A stretch of DNA of 64,000 nucleotides from JBBRDU01 sp038230335 (GCA_038230335.1 JBBRNL010000001.1:372001-436000), one strand, 5' to 3'. Shown: positions 34,590-44,511, counted from the stretch's first letter. The notes: generated from the letters alone by a model not told the origin. Numbers and translations are program-made.

Positions 34590-36800
34590 TTAAGTCGGCC
34601 AGAGCTTGCGAAACTCAGCTTCACTCAGAATGGGGACGCCGAGTTCGCGCGCCTTGTCTAATTTGCCGCCCGCCGCTTCGCCGGCCAAAACATAATTTGT
34701 TTTCTTGCTCACGCTGCCGCTGACGTGACCACCCAGCGCTTCAATTTTTCCCGCGGCTTCGTCACGCGTCATCTCCGGGAGAGTACCGGTCAAAACGAAT
34801 GTCTGGCCGGCGAAGGGCAGCGCGGCGGCCCGGGCCCGCGAGATTTTTTCACTCTTTGGCTTGATCCCGAGTTGCTGGATTCTGCGGAGCGCTCGTTTAC
34901 CGGCGTCCGATTCGAAAAACGTCAGAACAGTTTCGGCCACGACCGGCCCGACTTCAGTGACGATGCCAAATACCTTTTCGCTCTTCGCCTTGGAAGGTGT
35001 GGCAAATCCCGTCTTCACCAGGCGCTCCACAATTTCGCCAACCTGCTCTTTTATTTTTTCGTAACGCGCCGGGTCCGAGCGGCGCAGCGCGCGCGCTTGT
35101 TCCAACTTTGCATGATAGTCGCGCACATCACGCAGCATGGGCGAGTTGGCCACATCGTCGATGGTCTCATGGAAGGCAGCGAGCTGCGCCGCGGTGGTCT
35201 TGCCGACTTCCTCAACAGCGAGCGCGAAGAGCCACCGTGAAAGCGGAAACGTTTTTGCTCGATCGATCGCGTGAATGGCCTTGGCCGCATTCTTTTCTCC
35301 GAAAACGCGCGGATTCTCTTCCGTCCCAAGATTAAGGATGGCCAACGGGCCGGCTTTCAATTCAAAAACATCGAGCGGCTCGCGCACGAGGCCGCGTTCC
35401 ACCAGCTTGTCCGCCACAATTCCCCCAATGCCTTCGAGGTCGAGCGCGCCGCGTCCGGCGAAAAATTCGAGGCGGCGCGTCGTCTGGGCCGGACATTGCA
35501 AATTCTGGCATCGCCAGGCCACGAATTCAGGATCGCGCAACACGGATCCCCCGCAGACAGGGCACTTTCCATGAATGTGTTTAAAAAAATCGAAAGGCTT
35601 CGCGCTGCGTGGCCGCTTTGATAGAACCACCTCAACAACGGCCGGAATCACTTCGCCGGCCTTTTCCATGACGACGGTGTCTCCAATCCGGATGTCTTTG
35701 CGCTTTATTTCATCTTCGTTGTGCAACGTCGCCCGCGCGACGCGGCTGCCGCTGACCGTGACTGGTTCGAGATCCGCCACCGGGGTCAGTATTCCAGTCC
35801 GTCCGACTTGCACGAGAATGCCGTTGAGCCGGGTCTCCACTCTTTCCGCTTGATACTTATAAGCGATGGCCCAGCGCGGCGCCTTCGCGGTAAAGCCGAG
35901 TCGCTCGCGCTGAGCGAGCGAATCCACTTTCACAACGGCTCCATCTGTTTGGTAGGCAAAATCATGCCGGATGGCGTCGAGATCGTGAATCGCCTCCAGG
36001 ATTTCTTCAACCGAACCGGCGATCCACCATTTTTCGGCGGAAGGCAGCCCGAGTTTTTTGAGGAAAGGGAAGACTTTAGAGTGCAGGCCGATGTCCAGTC
36101 CCTCGGCCGCGCCCGTTCCATAGAACACGACGCCAAGCGGCCGCTCCGCCACGATCTTTGCATCGAGTTGCTTGAGTGAGCCGGCCGCGGCATTGCGTGG
36201 ATTGGCAAATACGGGCAGACCGGCCTCGGTGCGTTGCACGTTCAAACGATTGAAGCCGCGCTTATCCATATAGACTTCTCCGCGAACTTCGAGAAGCGCC
36301 GGGACCGTGCCGCGCAAGCGTTGCGGGATCGACCGGATGGTCTTGATATTTTGCGTGATATCATCGCCAACTACGCCGTCGCCGCGCGTGGCGGCGCGCT
36401 CCAGTTTGCCATTCTCGTAGGTTAGAGAAACGGCCACGCCATCGATCTTGGGCTCGACCACCACCGAGATTGTTTCGTTCGGGAGCAGCCGGTTCAGCCG
36501 CGCGTAGAAGCTCGCGATCTCTTCTTCCGAGTAGGTGTTATCCAGACTCAACATGGGAACACGATGCTTCACTTGGGCGAAGGCTTTGAGCGGCGCGCCT
36601 CCGACCCGCTGGGTAGGGGAATCGGCCGAGGCCAAGGCAGGGAAGCGCTCCTCCAAGTCGGCCAGTTCCTTGTAAAGACGGTCGTAAGCCCGGTCGCTTA
36701 CGGTCGGCGCAGCCTCTTCGTAGTAGCGCCGATTATGCTCTGCAATCTCCTCGCGCAAGTGCGCCACGCGCTTGGCCACCTGATCGTCTTTCTCCGGCAT
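34590..36800 (-). CDS. ligA: NAD-dependent DNA ligase
   Basis: 736 residues from the ATG at 36800; an upstream TTG at 36833 is less likely. LigA seals nicks in replication and repair. Domains in order: Ia (NAD binding, HNRRYYEE), adenylation with the Lys118 nucleophile in EPKIDG, OB fold, zinc finger (CPVCGGS ... CQNLQCP), helix-hairpin-helix, and a C-terminal BRCT domain starting near LPFAGQTFVLTGT. Slightly longer than the usual 670 residues. Divergent from the kinase-MurQ gene. Confidence 0.96.
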   Translation of the reverse strand: MPEKDDQVAKRVAHLREEIAEHNRRYYEEAAPTVSDRAYDRLYKELADLEERFPALASADSPTQRVGGAPLKAFAQVKHRVPMLSLDNTYSEEEIASFYARLNRLLPNETISVVVEPKIDGVAVSLTYENGKLERAATRGDGVVGDDITQNIKTIRSIPQRLRGTVPALLEVRGEVYMDKRGFNRLNVQRTEAGLPVFANPRNAAAGSLKQLDAKIVAERPLGVVFYGTGAAEGLDIGLHSKVFPFLKKLGLPSAEKWWIAGSVEEILEAIHDLDAIRHDFAYQTDGAVVKVDSLAQRERLGFTAKAPRWAIAYKYQAERVETRLNGILVQVGRTGILTPVADLEPVTVSGSRVARATLHNEDEIKRKDIRIGDTVVMEKAGEVIPAVVEVVLSKRPRSAKPFDFFKHIHGKCPVCGGSVLRDPEFVAWRCQNLQCPAQTTRRLEFFAGRGALDLEGIGGIVADKLVERGLVREPLDVFELKAGPLAILNLGTEENPRVFGEKNAAKAIHAIDRAKTFPLSRWLFALAVEEVGKTTAAQLAAFHETIDDVANSPMLRDVRDYHAKLEQARALRRSDPARYEKIKEQVGEIVERLVKTGFATPSKAKSEKVFGIVTEVGPVVAETVLTFFESDAGKRALRRIQQLGIKPKSEKISRARAAALPFAGQTFVLTGTLPEMTRDEAAGKIEALGGHVSGSVSKKTNYVLAGEAAGGKLDKARELGVPILSEAEFRKLWPT

Positions 36801-36960
36801 AAGGCAGGATACAAACCCACACTTGCTCGGCAATCACGCATGTTTATCATCCTGGGCGGAAGCGAGCGATTTCCCTTTTGCTCCGTAGGTCGCACAGATG
36901 AAAACATCCGAATGGGACCGTGTCTTTCAATGTTGGCCGGACAGGTTATCTTAACGAGTC

Positions 36961-38718
36961 GTGCAACCGGGTGAGAGAATTCTCGGAGTAGAAGGAGGCG
37001 GAACGAAAACTGCCTGGGTTCTGGTGGAATGGCATGGCGACGAACTGCGCGTCATCGAGCAGGGTAAGCTTCCGCCCTCCAATCTACGCCTAACGAGTCC
37101 GGATCGGTTGCGCGCAATCTTTCGCGAATTTCCGCGCCAGGTAAGTCGGGCTGGTGTTTTCCTGGCCGGCTGCGTGACGGATGAGGATCGGCAATCGCTT
37201 TTCCGCCTGGGCGCGGAAACCTGGCCGGGAGCAAAAATCGTGACGGGAAGCGATCGGGACTCCGGGATGGCGGCGGCGCTTGGGCATGGCGATGGCATTG
37301 TGGTGAACGCGGGCAGCGGTTCATCCGTGACGGGCCGGCGCGGAGACCGCATCGAGAAAGCGGGCGGGTGGGGCCATATTTTGGGCGACGCGGGGGGCGC
37401 TTATTTTCTGGTCGTGCAGGCGTTGCGCTTGATTTTGCGCGAGTACGACCTGCACCGCGGCGAAGTGCAGTTCACGGCTAAAATCCTGCATGCCCTCTCG
37501 CTGAACAATCTCGACGAACTGGTGCGCTGGGCCCAGACGGCGGACAAGATGGAGATCGCGCTGCTTGCTCCGGTGGTTTTCGATTCGGCGGGCGCGGGGG
37601 ATGAAAGGGTCATGGATATCCTGGAAGAAGGCGCGCGCGTCCTCAGTGAGTACACCGAAGCGGTTGCGACTCGGCTGCATCTGCTCGCCCCAAAAGTCAT
37701 GCTCCTGGGCGGACTCTTTCAGAGAGACTCCATTTACGCGCACGCTTTCCGGCGTCGGCTCAAAAAGAACCTTCCCGATGTGCGTGTTTCGGCGGCGGAG
37801 CGCGCGCCGGAACTGGGAGCGGCCTGGCTCGCTACCGAAATGCACGAGGTGCCGCCGGTGCGCAGTGATCCGGCGCGAGAAAAGATCGAAGACCTGGCCC
37901 TCTCGTTAACCGAGCAACGCAATCCGCGTTCGCACGATTTGGAAAAGCTTCCCGTGTCGGAGTTGGTGAAGCTTTTTGTCGACGAAGAATCGAGTGTGCA
38001 GGAAGCATTGGCCAAGGCTTCGGCTGATCTGGTCCGCGCGATCGAGATGGTGACGGCGTCTTTGCGCCGGGGCGGGCGATTGTTTTATATCGGCGCGGGC
38101 AGTAGCGGGCGCCTGGGCGTATTGGATGCCAGCGAAATCCCGCCCACGTTCGGAGCCGCTCCCGACTTGGTGCAGGGAATTGTCGCGGGCGGCGTGACCG
38201 CGCTGTATCGCAGTGTGGAAGGCGCAGAAGACGAGGAAGGGGCCGGCGCGGTCGCGGTGGTCGAGCGCGGTATCAAGGAGGTGGATACGGTGATTGGAAT
38301 TAGCGCGAGTGGGCGCACGCCTTTTGTGCATGGGGCTCTGGCGCGGGCGCGGGAGATTGGCGCCAAAACCATTCTCTTGAGTTGCAATCCGGATGGACCG
38401 ACCAAAATCGCCTCGGATCTGCTCGTGGCCCTGGCGGTGGGTCCCGAGATTCTGACCGGATCGACTCGCCTGAAGGCAGGCACGGCCACCAAAATCGCGC
38501 TCAACATTATCAGCACGGGCGCCATGGTAGCGCTGGGCAAGGTACGGGGAAATTTGATGATCGATTTGCATGCCTCGAACGTGAAACTGCGAGATCGCGC
38601 TGCGCGGATGGTGGCAGAATTAAGCGGAACAGATTACGAGTCGGCCCGGCGGCAATTGGAGGCGAACGATTGGAATTTGCGTGCCGTCCTTGACGACGCT
38701 TCCGCGGGAGCGGGCTGA
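36961..38718 (+). CDS. Fusion of amino sugar kinase (BadF/NagK-like) and MurNAc-6-phosphate etherase (MurQ)
   Basis: 585 residues, GTG start. Residues 1 to about 290 are an ASKHA-fold kinase: phosphate loop LGVEGGGTKTAW, second loop VVNAGSGSSVTG, and WGHILGDAGGAY. Residues about 300-585 are MurQ: RNPRSHDLEKL start, the sugar-binding IGAGSSGRLGVLDASE, and GISASGRTPFV. The kinase probably makes MurNAc-6-phosphate, which MurQ converts to GlcNAc-6-phosphate plus lactate, feeding NagA (11400). In most bacteria these are separate proteins, or import by PTS replaces the kinase. Both active sites look intact; the kinase's sugar preference is inferred from the fusion. Confidence 0.88.
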   Translation: MQPGERILGVEGGGTKTAWVLVEWHGDELRVIEQGKLPPSNLRLTSPDRLRAIFREFPRQVSRAGVFLAGCVTDEDRQSLFRLGAETWPGAKIVTGSDRDSGMAAALGHGDGIVVNAGSGSSVTGRRGDRIEKAGGWGHILGDAGGAYFLVVQALRLILREYDLHRGEVQFTAKILHALSLNNLDELVRWAQTADKMEIALLAPVVFDSAGAGDERVMDILEEGARVLSEYTEAVATRLHLLAPKVMLLGGLFQRDSIYAHAFRRRLKKNLPDVRVSAAERAPELGAAWLATEMHEVPPVRSDPAREKIEDLALSLTEQRNPRSHDLEKLPVSELVKLFVDEESSVQEALAKASADLVRAIEMVTASLRRGGRLFYIGAGSSGRLGVLDASEIPPTFGAAPDLVQGIVAGGVTALYRSVEGAEDEEGAGAVAVVERGIKEVDTVIGISASGRTPFVHGALARAREIGAKTILLSCNPDGPTKIASDLLVALAVGPEILTGSTRLKAGTATKIALNIISTGAMVALGKVRGNLMIDLHASNVKLRDRAARMVAELSGTDYESARRQLEANDWNLRAVLDDASAGAG

Positions 38719-38838
38719 TTATTATGCTCTTCCTATAAAATGACGGAAAGTTCTGTCGTTGAATTTTCTATGTTCGATAAGCGCACTCGATACACTTGGC
38801 ACGAAGCTCAATAGAACTAACTGAAAGGAACTCTCTCT

Positions 38839-38985
38839 ATGTTGTGGACTATCTTTGTTATTTTACTCGTACTCTGGCTCCTCGGCTTCATCGGCCACAT
38901 GGGCGGCGCGCTCATTCATCTATTGTTGGTCGTCGCCGTTGTGGTGCTGATCATCAATTTGATTCAGGGCCGAAAGGGAATCTAA
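38839..38985 (+). CDS. 48-residue lmo0937-family membrane protein
   Basis: MLWTIFVILLVLWLLGFIGH starts a 48-residue peptide of two short hydrophobic helices with GGALIHLLLVVAVVV and a basic end. This matches the tiny lmo0937/DUF5670 family found across soil bacteria, usually expressed under stress; function unknown. AAAGGA lies about 12 bp ahead of the ATG. The next small gene starts 1 bp after its stop. Confidence 0.8.
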   Translation: MLWTIFVILLVLWLLGFIGHMGGALIHLLLVVAVVVLIINLIQGRKGI

Positions 38986-38986
38986 T

Positions 38987-39208
38987 TTGAAGCCGGCCGG
39001 GATCATCGGAATCCTCCTGATCGTTATCGGGATCGTCGCTTTGGCCTACGGTGGCTTTAGCTACACGCATCGCGAGAAGGTTCTCGATATCGGACCCATC
39101 CAGGCAACCGCCGAGAAGAAGGAAACGGTTCCGTTTCCTCCCATTCTTGGCGGGCTTTGCCTAGTGGGCGGCATCATCCTGGTAGTAGCCGGCAGTCGTA
39201 AGGCCTGA
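38987..39208 (+). CDS. 73-residue two-helix membrane protein
   Basis: TTG start at 38987, 1 bp after the previous stop. Helix one (IIGILLIVIGIVALAYGG) and helix two (ILGGLCLVGGIILVVAG) flank a short loop ending in KKETVPFPP. Similar small proteins are common in Acidobacteria and Verrucomicrobiota; I know no function. Likely co-transcribed with the 48-residue protein. Confidence 0.75.
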   Translation: MKPAGIIGILLIVIGIVALAYGGFSYTHREKVLDIGPIQATAEKKETVPFPPILGGLCLVGGIILVVAGSRKA

Positions 39209-39228
39209 AGCAAGCGCACCTGAGGTAG

Positions 39229-39249
39229 GGACGCCGCGCTGCGGCGTCC
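39229..39249. repeat. Strong 9-bp-stem hairpin
   Basis: GGACGCCGC-GCT-GCGGCGTCC, 20 bp after the stop of the 73-residue gene. It may end transcription, though no T tract follows, or belong to the neighbouring repeat element. Confidence 0.6.
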
Positions 39250-39272
39250 GCTCCTCGCGTAGATCTCGCGTT

Positions 39273-39393
39273 TGTCATTTCGACTCGCGAAGACGAGGAG
39301 GGCGCTGCAGACCGCGCTATTTGGACTTGTGTAGCGTTCGCGTTGTGGGTGAGATCCCTCGTTTCGGCGGCTGCCGGACTGCTCGGCATGACA
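39273..39393. repeat. 121-bp MITE-like intergenic element, copy 2
   Basis: Starts TGTCATTTCGAC and ends CTCGGCATGACA, with GAGATCCCTCG inside. It has the same length, end sequences and internal GAGATCC module as 15972-16092. Together with the hairpin it fills most of the 291-bp gap between genes. Confidence 0.6.
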
Positions 39394-39499
39394 CGTGGTG
39401 AGTGGGAGCGTGCCGAAAGCCGCGTCGACTCTCCGTGCGTAGAGGACAGACCTGGACATTTCTCTTTCGCCGACGCGTTCCTTCTGCTTCGATGCGGCG

Positions 39500-40840
39500 G
39501 TGGCGCTTTCCGTAAACCATCGCGCGATTCGTTGGCTGCGCGCCCAGCTTCCCGAGTTGGTGGCCGGCGGCGTTATTTCTTCGGATAGCGCGGGGGCGAT
39601 CGATCGCCATTATCAGGCGTCTGAAGCGCGGGCTACGAGCTTCGGCTTCGTCATCCTTGCCGTCATTGGTTCGGCTCTAATGGGCGCCGGCATTATCCTA
39701 CTCATCGCGCATAACTGGGATGAGCTCAGTCGCCCAACGCGTTGCCTGCTCGCGTTTCTTCCCCTCGTCCTCGCGCAGCTGCTTGGGTTTTTCGTCTTGC
39801 TGCGGCGCAACGATTCGCCGGCCTGGCGGGAAAGCGCTGCCATTTTCGATGTCGCGGCGATCGCAATTGCCATCTCTCTGGTGAGCCAGACATATCAGAT
39901 TCAGGGCAGCTTCACGGACTTCATGCGTATCTGGCTGCTTCTTGGCATTCCGATCATCTATTTGTTCCGCACGAATTTCGGCGCACTGGCTTACATCATC
40001 GGAAGTGCGGTCTGGATGCTGAGCAAAGGCAATTGGTCGTTCAATCGACCCGGCGAGATGTTCTTTTGGCTGCTATTGCTTCTCGTCGTTCCTTTTTACG
40101 TCAAAGTCGTTAGGCAGAGCTCCAGTGTCTGGGCTTTTCGCGTTCTCTCCATCGCCTTGATCGCGGTCAGTGCGGTCGGACTCGGAGTGACGATTGAGTT
40201 TACGCGAAGCGATTTAGGTGGTGTCGCGTTCGCCGGATTTTTCGCCGTCATTTATCTCAGTGGCATGATCTGGCAGGGCGGCGCAAAAGAATCGCTCAAT
40301 GTGCTGTCGGTCATGGGTGGATTAGGCGTTGCAATCACTGCGGTGGCCTTAAGTTTCGAGGCGCTTTGGCATCTGCACCCGTCCTGGGAGAGTCCGAGTC
40401 TTGAACAGGCCGCAGGTATTGGCATCGCCCTATGTTTTCCAATCGCCGCGGTTGCGCTGTCGGCATGGAGTTGGGTGCGGCGCACGATTCCTTTCTCGAT
40501 CAGTGCGGCCTCCATCCCGGTTGTCGCGGGGATCGCCCGGCTCGTAGCGGGCGCGGCTTCGCCTGCGGCCCGTCCCTTCGATAACCCCTATGCGTTTGCC
40601 GCGGCGGTTTTGTTCAATCTCTATGCGCTCGTGCTGGGAATTGAATTCCTTATGCGCGGCATTAAAGCGGGGAGCATGGCCCGGGCGAACTTCGGGCTTC
40701 TCGTGATTGCGGCGCTCGCCCTCGCGCGATTCTTCGACAGTGATCTGAGTTTCGTTGCGCGCGGTGTCGGGTTTATCGCGGTGGGCGCGGGATTTCTCAT
40801 CGCGAATGTCATCTTCTTTCGCAAGCGGATACACGCATGA
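39500..40840 (+). CDS. DUF2157 membrane protein
   Basis: 446 residues, GTG start. The N-terminal soluble part (LRAQLPELVAGGVIS) and the first helix block GIILLIAHNWDELSRPTRC are the DUF2157 signature; about 11 further helices follow. Function unknown. It overlaps the next gene by 4 bp (ATGA at 40837), the usual DUF2157-GDYXXLXY gene pair, which strengthens both assignments. Confidence 0.85.
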   Translation: MALSVNHRAIRWLRAQLPELVAGGVISSDSAGAIDRHYQASEARATSFGFVILAVIGSALMGAGIILLIAHNWDELSRPTRCLLAFLPLVLAQLLGFFVLLRRNDSPAWRESAAIFDVAAIAIAISLVSQTYQIQGSFTDFMRIWLLLGIPIIYLFRTNFGALAYIIGSAVWMLSKGNWSFNRPGEMFFWLLLLLVVPFYVKVVRQSSSVWAFRVLSIALIAVSAVGLGVTIEFTRSDLGGVAFAGFFAVIYLSGMIWQGGAKESLNVLSVMGGLGVAITAVALSFEALWHLHPSWESPSLEQAAGIGIALCFPIAAVALSAWSWVRRTIPFSISAASIPVVAGIARLVAGAASPAARPFDNPYAFAAAVLFNLYALVLGIEFLMRGIKAGSMARANFGLLVIAALALARFFDSDLSFVARGVGFIAVGAGFLIANVIFFRKRIHA

Positions 40841-41388
40841 AACTATTTCGCGTGCTCGTCTTCGCGGTCGTGGCGCTGGCCCAGATGGCCGTTCCGGCAT
40901 GGGCGGTGTGGATGCGTACGCAAACACTCGCCAAAGGAAAGATCTGGAAGTTTCGGACGGCTCCGGTAGATCCGGTCGACGCCGTCCGGGGGCGCTATGT
41001 GGCGCTGGCCTTCGCGGCCGAAAAAGTGCCGCAAGCCGAGCGGCTCCCGCCCGCTTCAGTGGCCTACGCATTTCTAAAAGAGGGAAGTACCGGTTTTGCT
41101 GAGATCGATCACCTGAGCACGACAGCGGCGACCGGAAATAACGTCATGAAAGTGGAGCCGGGAGCCTGGTGGGACGGTTCCCAGCATATCGACTTCCCAT
41201 TCGATCGATTCTGGTTAACAGAAAAGGTCGCACCGGAAGCGGACCGCGCCTACGCCTCGAGCAGCCGCGAAGAAAAGGAGAACGCCTACGTCACGGTGCG
41301 AGTGCACGACGGTGACGCCGCGCTGGAGCAGCTTTATATAGACGGTCAGCCCCTCATGGAATATTTGCGCAGCCATCCGCCCCACTAG
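40837..41388 (+). CDS. GDYXXLXY-family membrane-anchored protein
   Basis: 183 residues: signal or anchor helix (VLVFAVVALAQMAVPAWAVW), then the family motif in VDAVRGRYVALAF (GDYxxLxY variant with RGRYVALAF) and a second hallmark near the C-terminus, YIDGQPLMEYL. Always next to DUF2157 in other genomes; function unknown. ATG overlaps the preceding stop. Confidence 0.82.
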   Translation: MKLFRVLVFAVVALAQMAVPAWAVWMRTQTLAKGKIWKFRTAPVDPVDAVRGRYVALAFAAEKVPQAERLPPASVAYAFLKEGSTGFAEIDHLSTTAATGNNVMKVEPGAWWDGSQHIDFPFDRFWLTEKVAPEADRAYASSSREEKENAYVTVRVHDGDAALEQLYIDGQPLMEYLRSHPPH

Positions 41389-41448
41389 ATGACATTTTCC
41401 TGACCCCGCCGGAAGAGGTTGTAGGTTGATTTCAGTAGACACGAAACA

Positions 41449-42795
41449 ATGCTGACGTTGCGCAGATCAGTAGTCTTTGCCGCGCTCGCGGTCTTTGCGA
41501 TCTTATCCCCGGCGCTGGCTCGAGCGGATGAACTTGTCGTACACGAGTGGGGGACATTTACCTGCTTGCAGGATGAGAACGGCAAAGGCGTGGGCGGAAT
41601 TAACACGGATGACGAACCGGTGCCCGATTTCGTGCACAATATCGCGCCGGGACTGCTGATCCCGACGCGGGACGGCCAGCCTTCTCGCTCGAAGAGCATT
41701 CCGCGGTGTCACACCGACGTCACGATGCGCCTTGAAACGCCCATCATCTATTTTTACCCGGGAAAGGATTTCCACGGTCGGTTTGGGGTGACGGTTCAGT
41801 GTTTCCGCGGATGGCTCACGCAATATTTTCCAGATGCGACAGCGGAGGCCGCCGGGATCAGAGGCGATCAAGTCGGCTCGTTGGAGAGAGGCGGTTATGG
41901 AAGATTGGAGTGGAAGGATGTGTCGCTGGGCGTCTCCAACGAGGGGCCCGCCACTAATTCCCCGGTGTGGACAACGCCCCGTCTGGTGGAAGCCGCCACC
42001 GTCGAAGTAAAAGGCGAACACGAGAAGTTCCTGTTTTATCGCGGTGTGGCTAATCTTCCAGCGCCGCTGCGGGTGGTTCGATCGGGACCGGAACTCACGA
42101 TCACGAAAATCGCGCCGGCGGATGCGGCCGAGACAGAATCCGACATTCGCGAGTTGTGGCTGCTCGACGTCCGTTCCGATGGCAGCGCCGCGTTTCGAGT
42201 GGTCCGACCCTTCGCGCAGGCTCCAGCGCTGGTGGCCAAGACGCCCGTGCAATTCGATCCGGCCGATTACAACTCCGTCGCGACGAAGGATCTGAAGTCT
42301 TCCATGCACGGGGCGCTCGTGCGCGCCGGCCTCTTTGAAGATGAAGCGGGTGCGCTTCTCGATACCTGGCAGGTTTCCTATTTCAAAAGTCCCGGGCTGC
42401 GTCTGTTTTTCCTGGTGCCTGAAAAATGGACGAATACGACTCTGCCGTTGCGGATCCGTCGATGGCCCCATGAGCCGCCCCTCCAACCTGCTATTACACG
42501 CGTCATGGTCGGTCGAATCGAGATCGTTAGTCCGGAGCAACGTGCTCTTTTGGCAACACTCTCCGACGCCTCCGCGACGGCGGCGTTAGGCGATGCGTCG
42601 CAAAGTCTTTCCGCGGACGAGCAGAAAGCGAATAACTCCGAGCGCTATCAAACGTACCTGCAACTCGGGCGCTTTCGGAACGCTCTTGTGCTGGATGAAC
42701 GTAAACGGAAGCCCAGTCCCGGGCTTGACGCATTTATCAAACACTTCGAACTCGAAGCTTATGTCCCGCCGAAGAATGCGCTTTTGGGTCGTTAG
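41449..42795 (+). CDS. Secreted protein with HEWGTFT motif, function unknown
   Basis: 448 residues with a signal peptide ending in ALARA. The mature protein begins ELVVHEWGTFTCLQDENG, a motif I have seen at the start of uncharacterised secreted proteins of Planctomycetes and Verrucomicrobia. It has few cysteines and no membrane helix after the signal. Its end overlaps the convergent HtrA gene by 4 bp. I cannot assign a reaction. Confidence 0.75.
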   Translation: MLTLRRSVVFAALAVFAILSPALARADELVVHEWGTFTCLQDENGKGVGGINTDDEPVPDFVHNIAPGLLIPTRDGQPSRSKSIPRCHTDVTMRLETPIIYFYPGKDFHGRFGVTVQCFRGWLTQYFPDATAEAAGIRGDQVGSLERGGYGRLEWKDVSLGVSNEGPATNSPVWTTPRLVEAATVEVKGEHEKFLFYRGVANLPAPLRVVRSGPELTITKIAPADAAETESDIRELWLLDVRSDGSAAFRVVRPFAQAPALVAKTPVQFDPADYNSVATKDLKSSMHGALVRAGLFEDEAGALLDTWQVSYFKSPGLRLFFLVPEKWTNTTLPLRIRRWPHEPPLQPAITRVMVGRIEIVSPEQRALLATLSDASATAALGDASQSLSADEQKANNSERYQTYLQLGRFRNALVLDERKRKPSPGLDAFIKHFELEAYVPPKNALLGR

Positions 42796-44273
42796 GAATT
42801 GCCGGCTTTGAGCACGGCAAAGGTTTTGCTGCCCTTGCGATCGAGATAGAGGAGCACCCCGCGTTTGGGGTCGGCCTTGACCAGGGCATCGCGGAATGAC
42901 TGAACACTGGTAATCGGCTTGCCGTCGACTTCCGTGATCACGTCCTCGCGCTGGATGTCTTGTTGTGCGGCGATACTGTTGTCGGCCACGTCGGTGACAA
43001 TGACGCCCTGGGCCACGCCCAGATGGAGACGCTCGGCCACTTCTTTGCTCAACTCCTGAAACTGCAGGCCGAACTTTCCGGCATCTTCCGGCTTCGACTG
43101 GTTCGGCTTCACCTGCTCGTTCGAGGCGCGCGAAACTTCACCCGGAAGCTCACCCGTGGTGACCGGGATTTTCAGGGTCCGGCCTTCGCGCCAAACCGTC
43201 AACTCAACGTTTTGCCCGACTTTTTTCTTAAGGATTTCGCGCTGCAACTGCGTGTCGGTCGTGACGAGGGCGCCATCCACATGAGTAATGGCATCGAGCG
43301 GTTTCAGCTGGCTTTTGTTGGCTGGCGCGTCCGCTTCGATGGTGCGAACGACGACGCCTTTTTCCAGGCCTTTGAATAGATCCAGGATCGAGGGATCGTC
43401 GCCCAGCGATTCGATGCGGATACCGAGCCACGGTCGAACAATCTTGTGACCCGCGATTAGTTCCGTCCCGATCTCCTTGATCATGCTGGCCGGAATGGCG
43501 AAGCCAAGGCCGCGGTTTAAGCCGTTAATCAGCGTATTCATCCCGATGACTTTTCCATCGATGTCACACAACGGACCGCCGCTGTTACCGGGATTGATCG
43601 AAGCGTCTGTTTGCAGGTAATCCGAGATCGACCCGCCTCCGCTGCCGATCAGTTTGTTCCGGCCTTTTCCGCTCACCACTCCGTAAGTAAACGTGTAATC
43701 GAGCTTAAATGGTGCGCCGATGGCGAAGGCAAACTGTCCGACCCGGACGGCGTCGCTGTCGCCCAGTTCAATCACCGGGAGATCTTTGGCCTCAATCTTG
43801 ATCACAGCGATATCGGTCTTTTCGTCTGTGCCAACGACCTTGGCCGGAAAAGCGCGGCCGTCCTTCAGCTTGACCTGTATTTTGTCCGCTCCTTCTACAA
43901 CGTGGAAGTTGGTGAAAATGTAGCCATCCGCGCGCCCAATGAAGCCGGAGCCTTCGCTTTGCACAGGCAGGCCGCCGCCGCGCGGAACAATCCGCGGATT
44001 GTTTTCGTCCGGTGGACCTTGCGAAAACAAATCTTCAAACGCCGAACCTTCGTTCCCCTCGCTTTTCTTCGAAGTCTCGATGATGACCACGCTCGGCGCG
44101 ACAATCTCGAAGACCTTGGCGAACGCGTTGTTTAATTGGTGGACGACATCTTTGCCGGCTTCGGCCGCGGCGGCGGGAACGGTCGGGGTCGGAGCGACCT
44201 CAGGAGAGGCTGCCCGGCAGAGGGTAGCGCCAAGGCCAAAGAAGAGGAGAGTCGACAAGATTCGGATTCGCAT
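42792..44273 (-). CDS. HtrA/DegQ-type periplasmic serine protease (intact triad)
   Basis: 493 residues from the ATG at 44273, which gives a clean signal peptide; the frame stays open upstream but without family sequence. Trypsin-like domain with His124 (TNFHVV), Asp154 (KTDIAV) and Ser231 (INPGNSGGPL), then two PDZ domains (about 285-370 and 400-490). It should degrade misfolded envelope proteins. Comparison with the triad-less homologue at 32550 is what shows that the latter is a pseudoprotease. Confidence 0.94.
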   Translation of the reverse strand: MRIRILSTLLFFGLGATLCRAASPEVAPTPTVPAAAAEAGKDVVHQLNNAFAKVFEIVAPSVVIIETSKKSEGNEGSAFEDLFSQGPPDENNPRIVPRGGGLPVQSEGSGFIGRADGYIFTNFHVVEGADKIQVKLKDGRAFPAKVVGTDEKTDIAVIKIEAKDLPVIELGDSDAVRVGQFAFAIGAPFKLDYTFTYGVVSGKGRNKLIGSGGGSISDYLQTDASINPGNSGGPLCDIDGKVIGMNTLINGLNRGLGFAIPASMIKEIGTELIAGHKIVRPWLGIRIESLGDDPSILDLFKGLEKGVVVRTIEADAPANKSQLKPLDAITHVDGALVTTDTQLQREILKKKVGQNVELTVWREGRTLKIPVTTGELPGEVSRASNEQVKPNQSKPEDAGKFGLQFQELSKEVAERLHLGVAQGVIVTDVADNSIAAQQDIQREDVITEVDGKPITSVQSFRDALVKADPKRGVLLYLDRKGSKTFAVLKAGNS

Positions 44274-44511
44274 CGGTTCGGATTTGGACAGCTGCGAAGT
44301 TCTGCCGTTCAACTCCTCCTGTCCACCCTTTGGATGGACTAAGGCGTGGGATAGCGGAAGTCCCCGGTTGTCTTCCTCACGGGGGCTGACGCCGGTCTTA
44401 CAAGATTTCCGAAAGAACCGCCTGCCGGATCCGTATCCTGCACAATGACACAGGATTTGGCCTACCAATCGCTTGACGGCACGTGTATGATCGGAGCTGC
44501 TATTCTTTAGA

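Noticed and set aside
44473..44506. TTGACG ... TATTCT as a sigma-70 promoter for the ankyrin gene
   Set aside because: The spacing is 22 bp, too long for a standard promoter.
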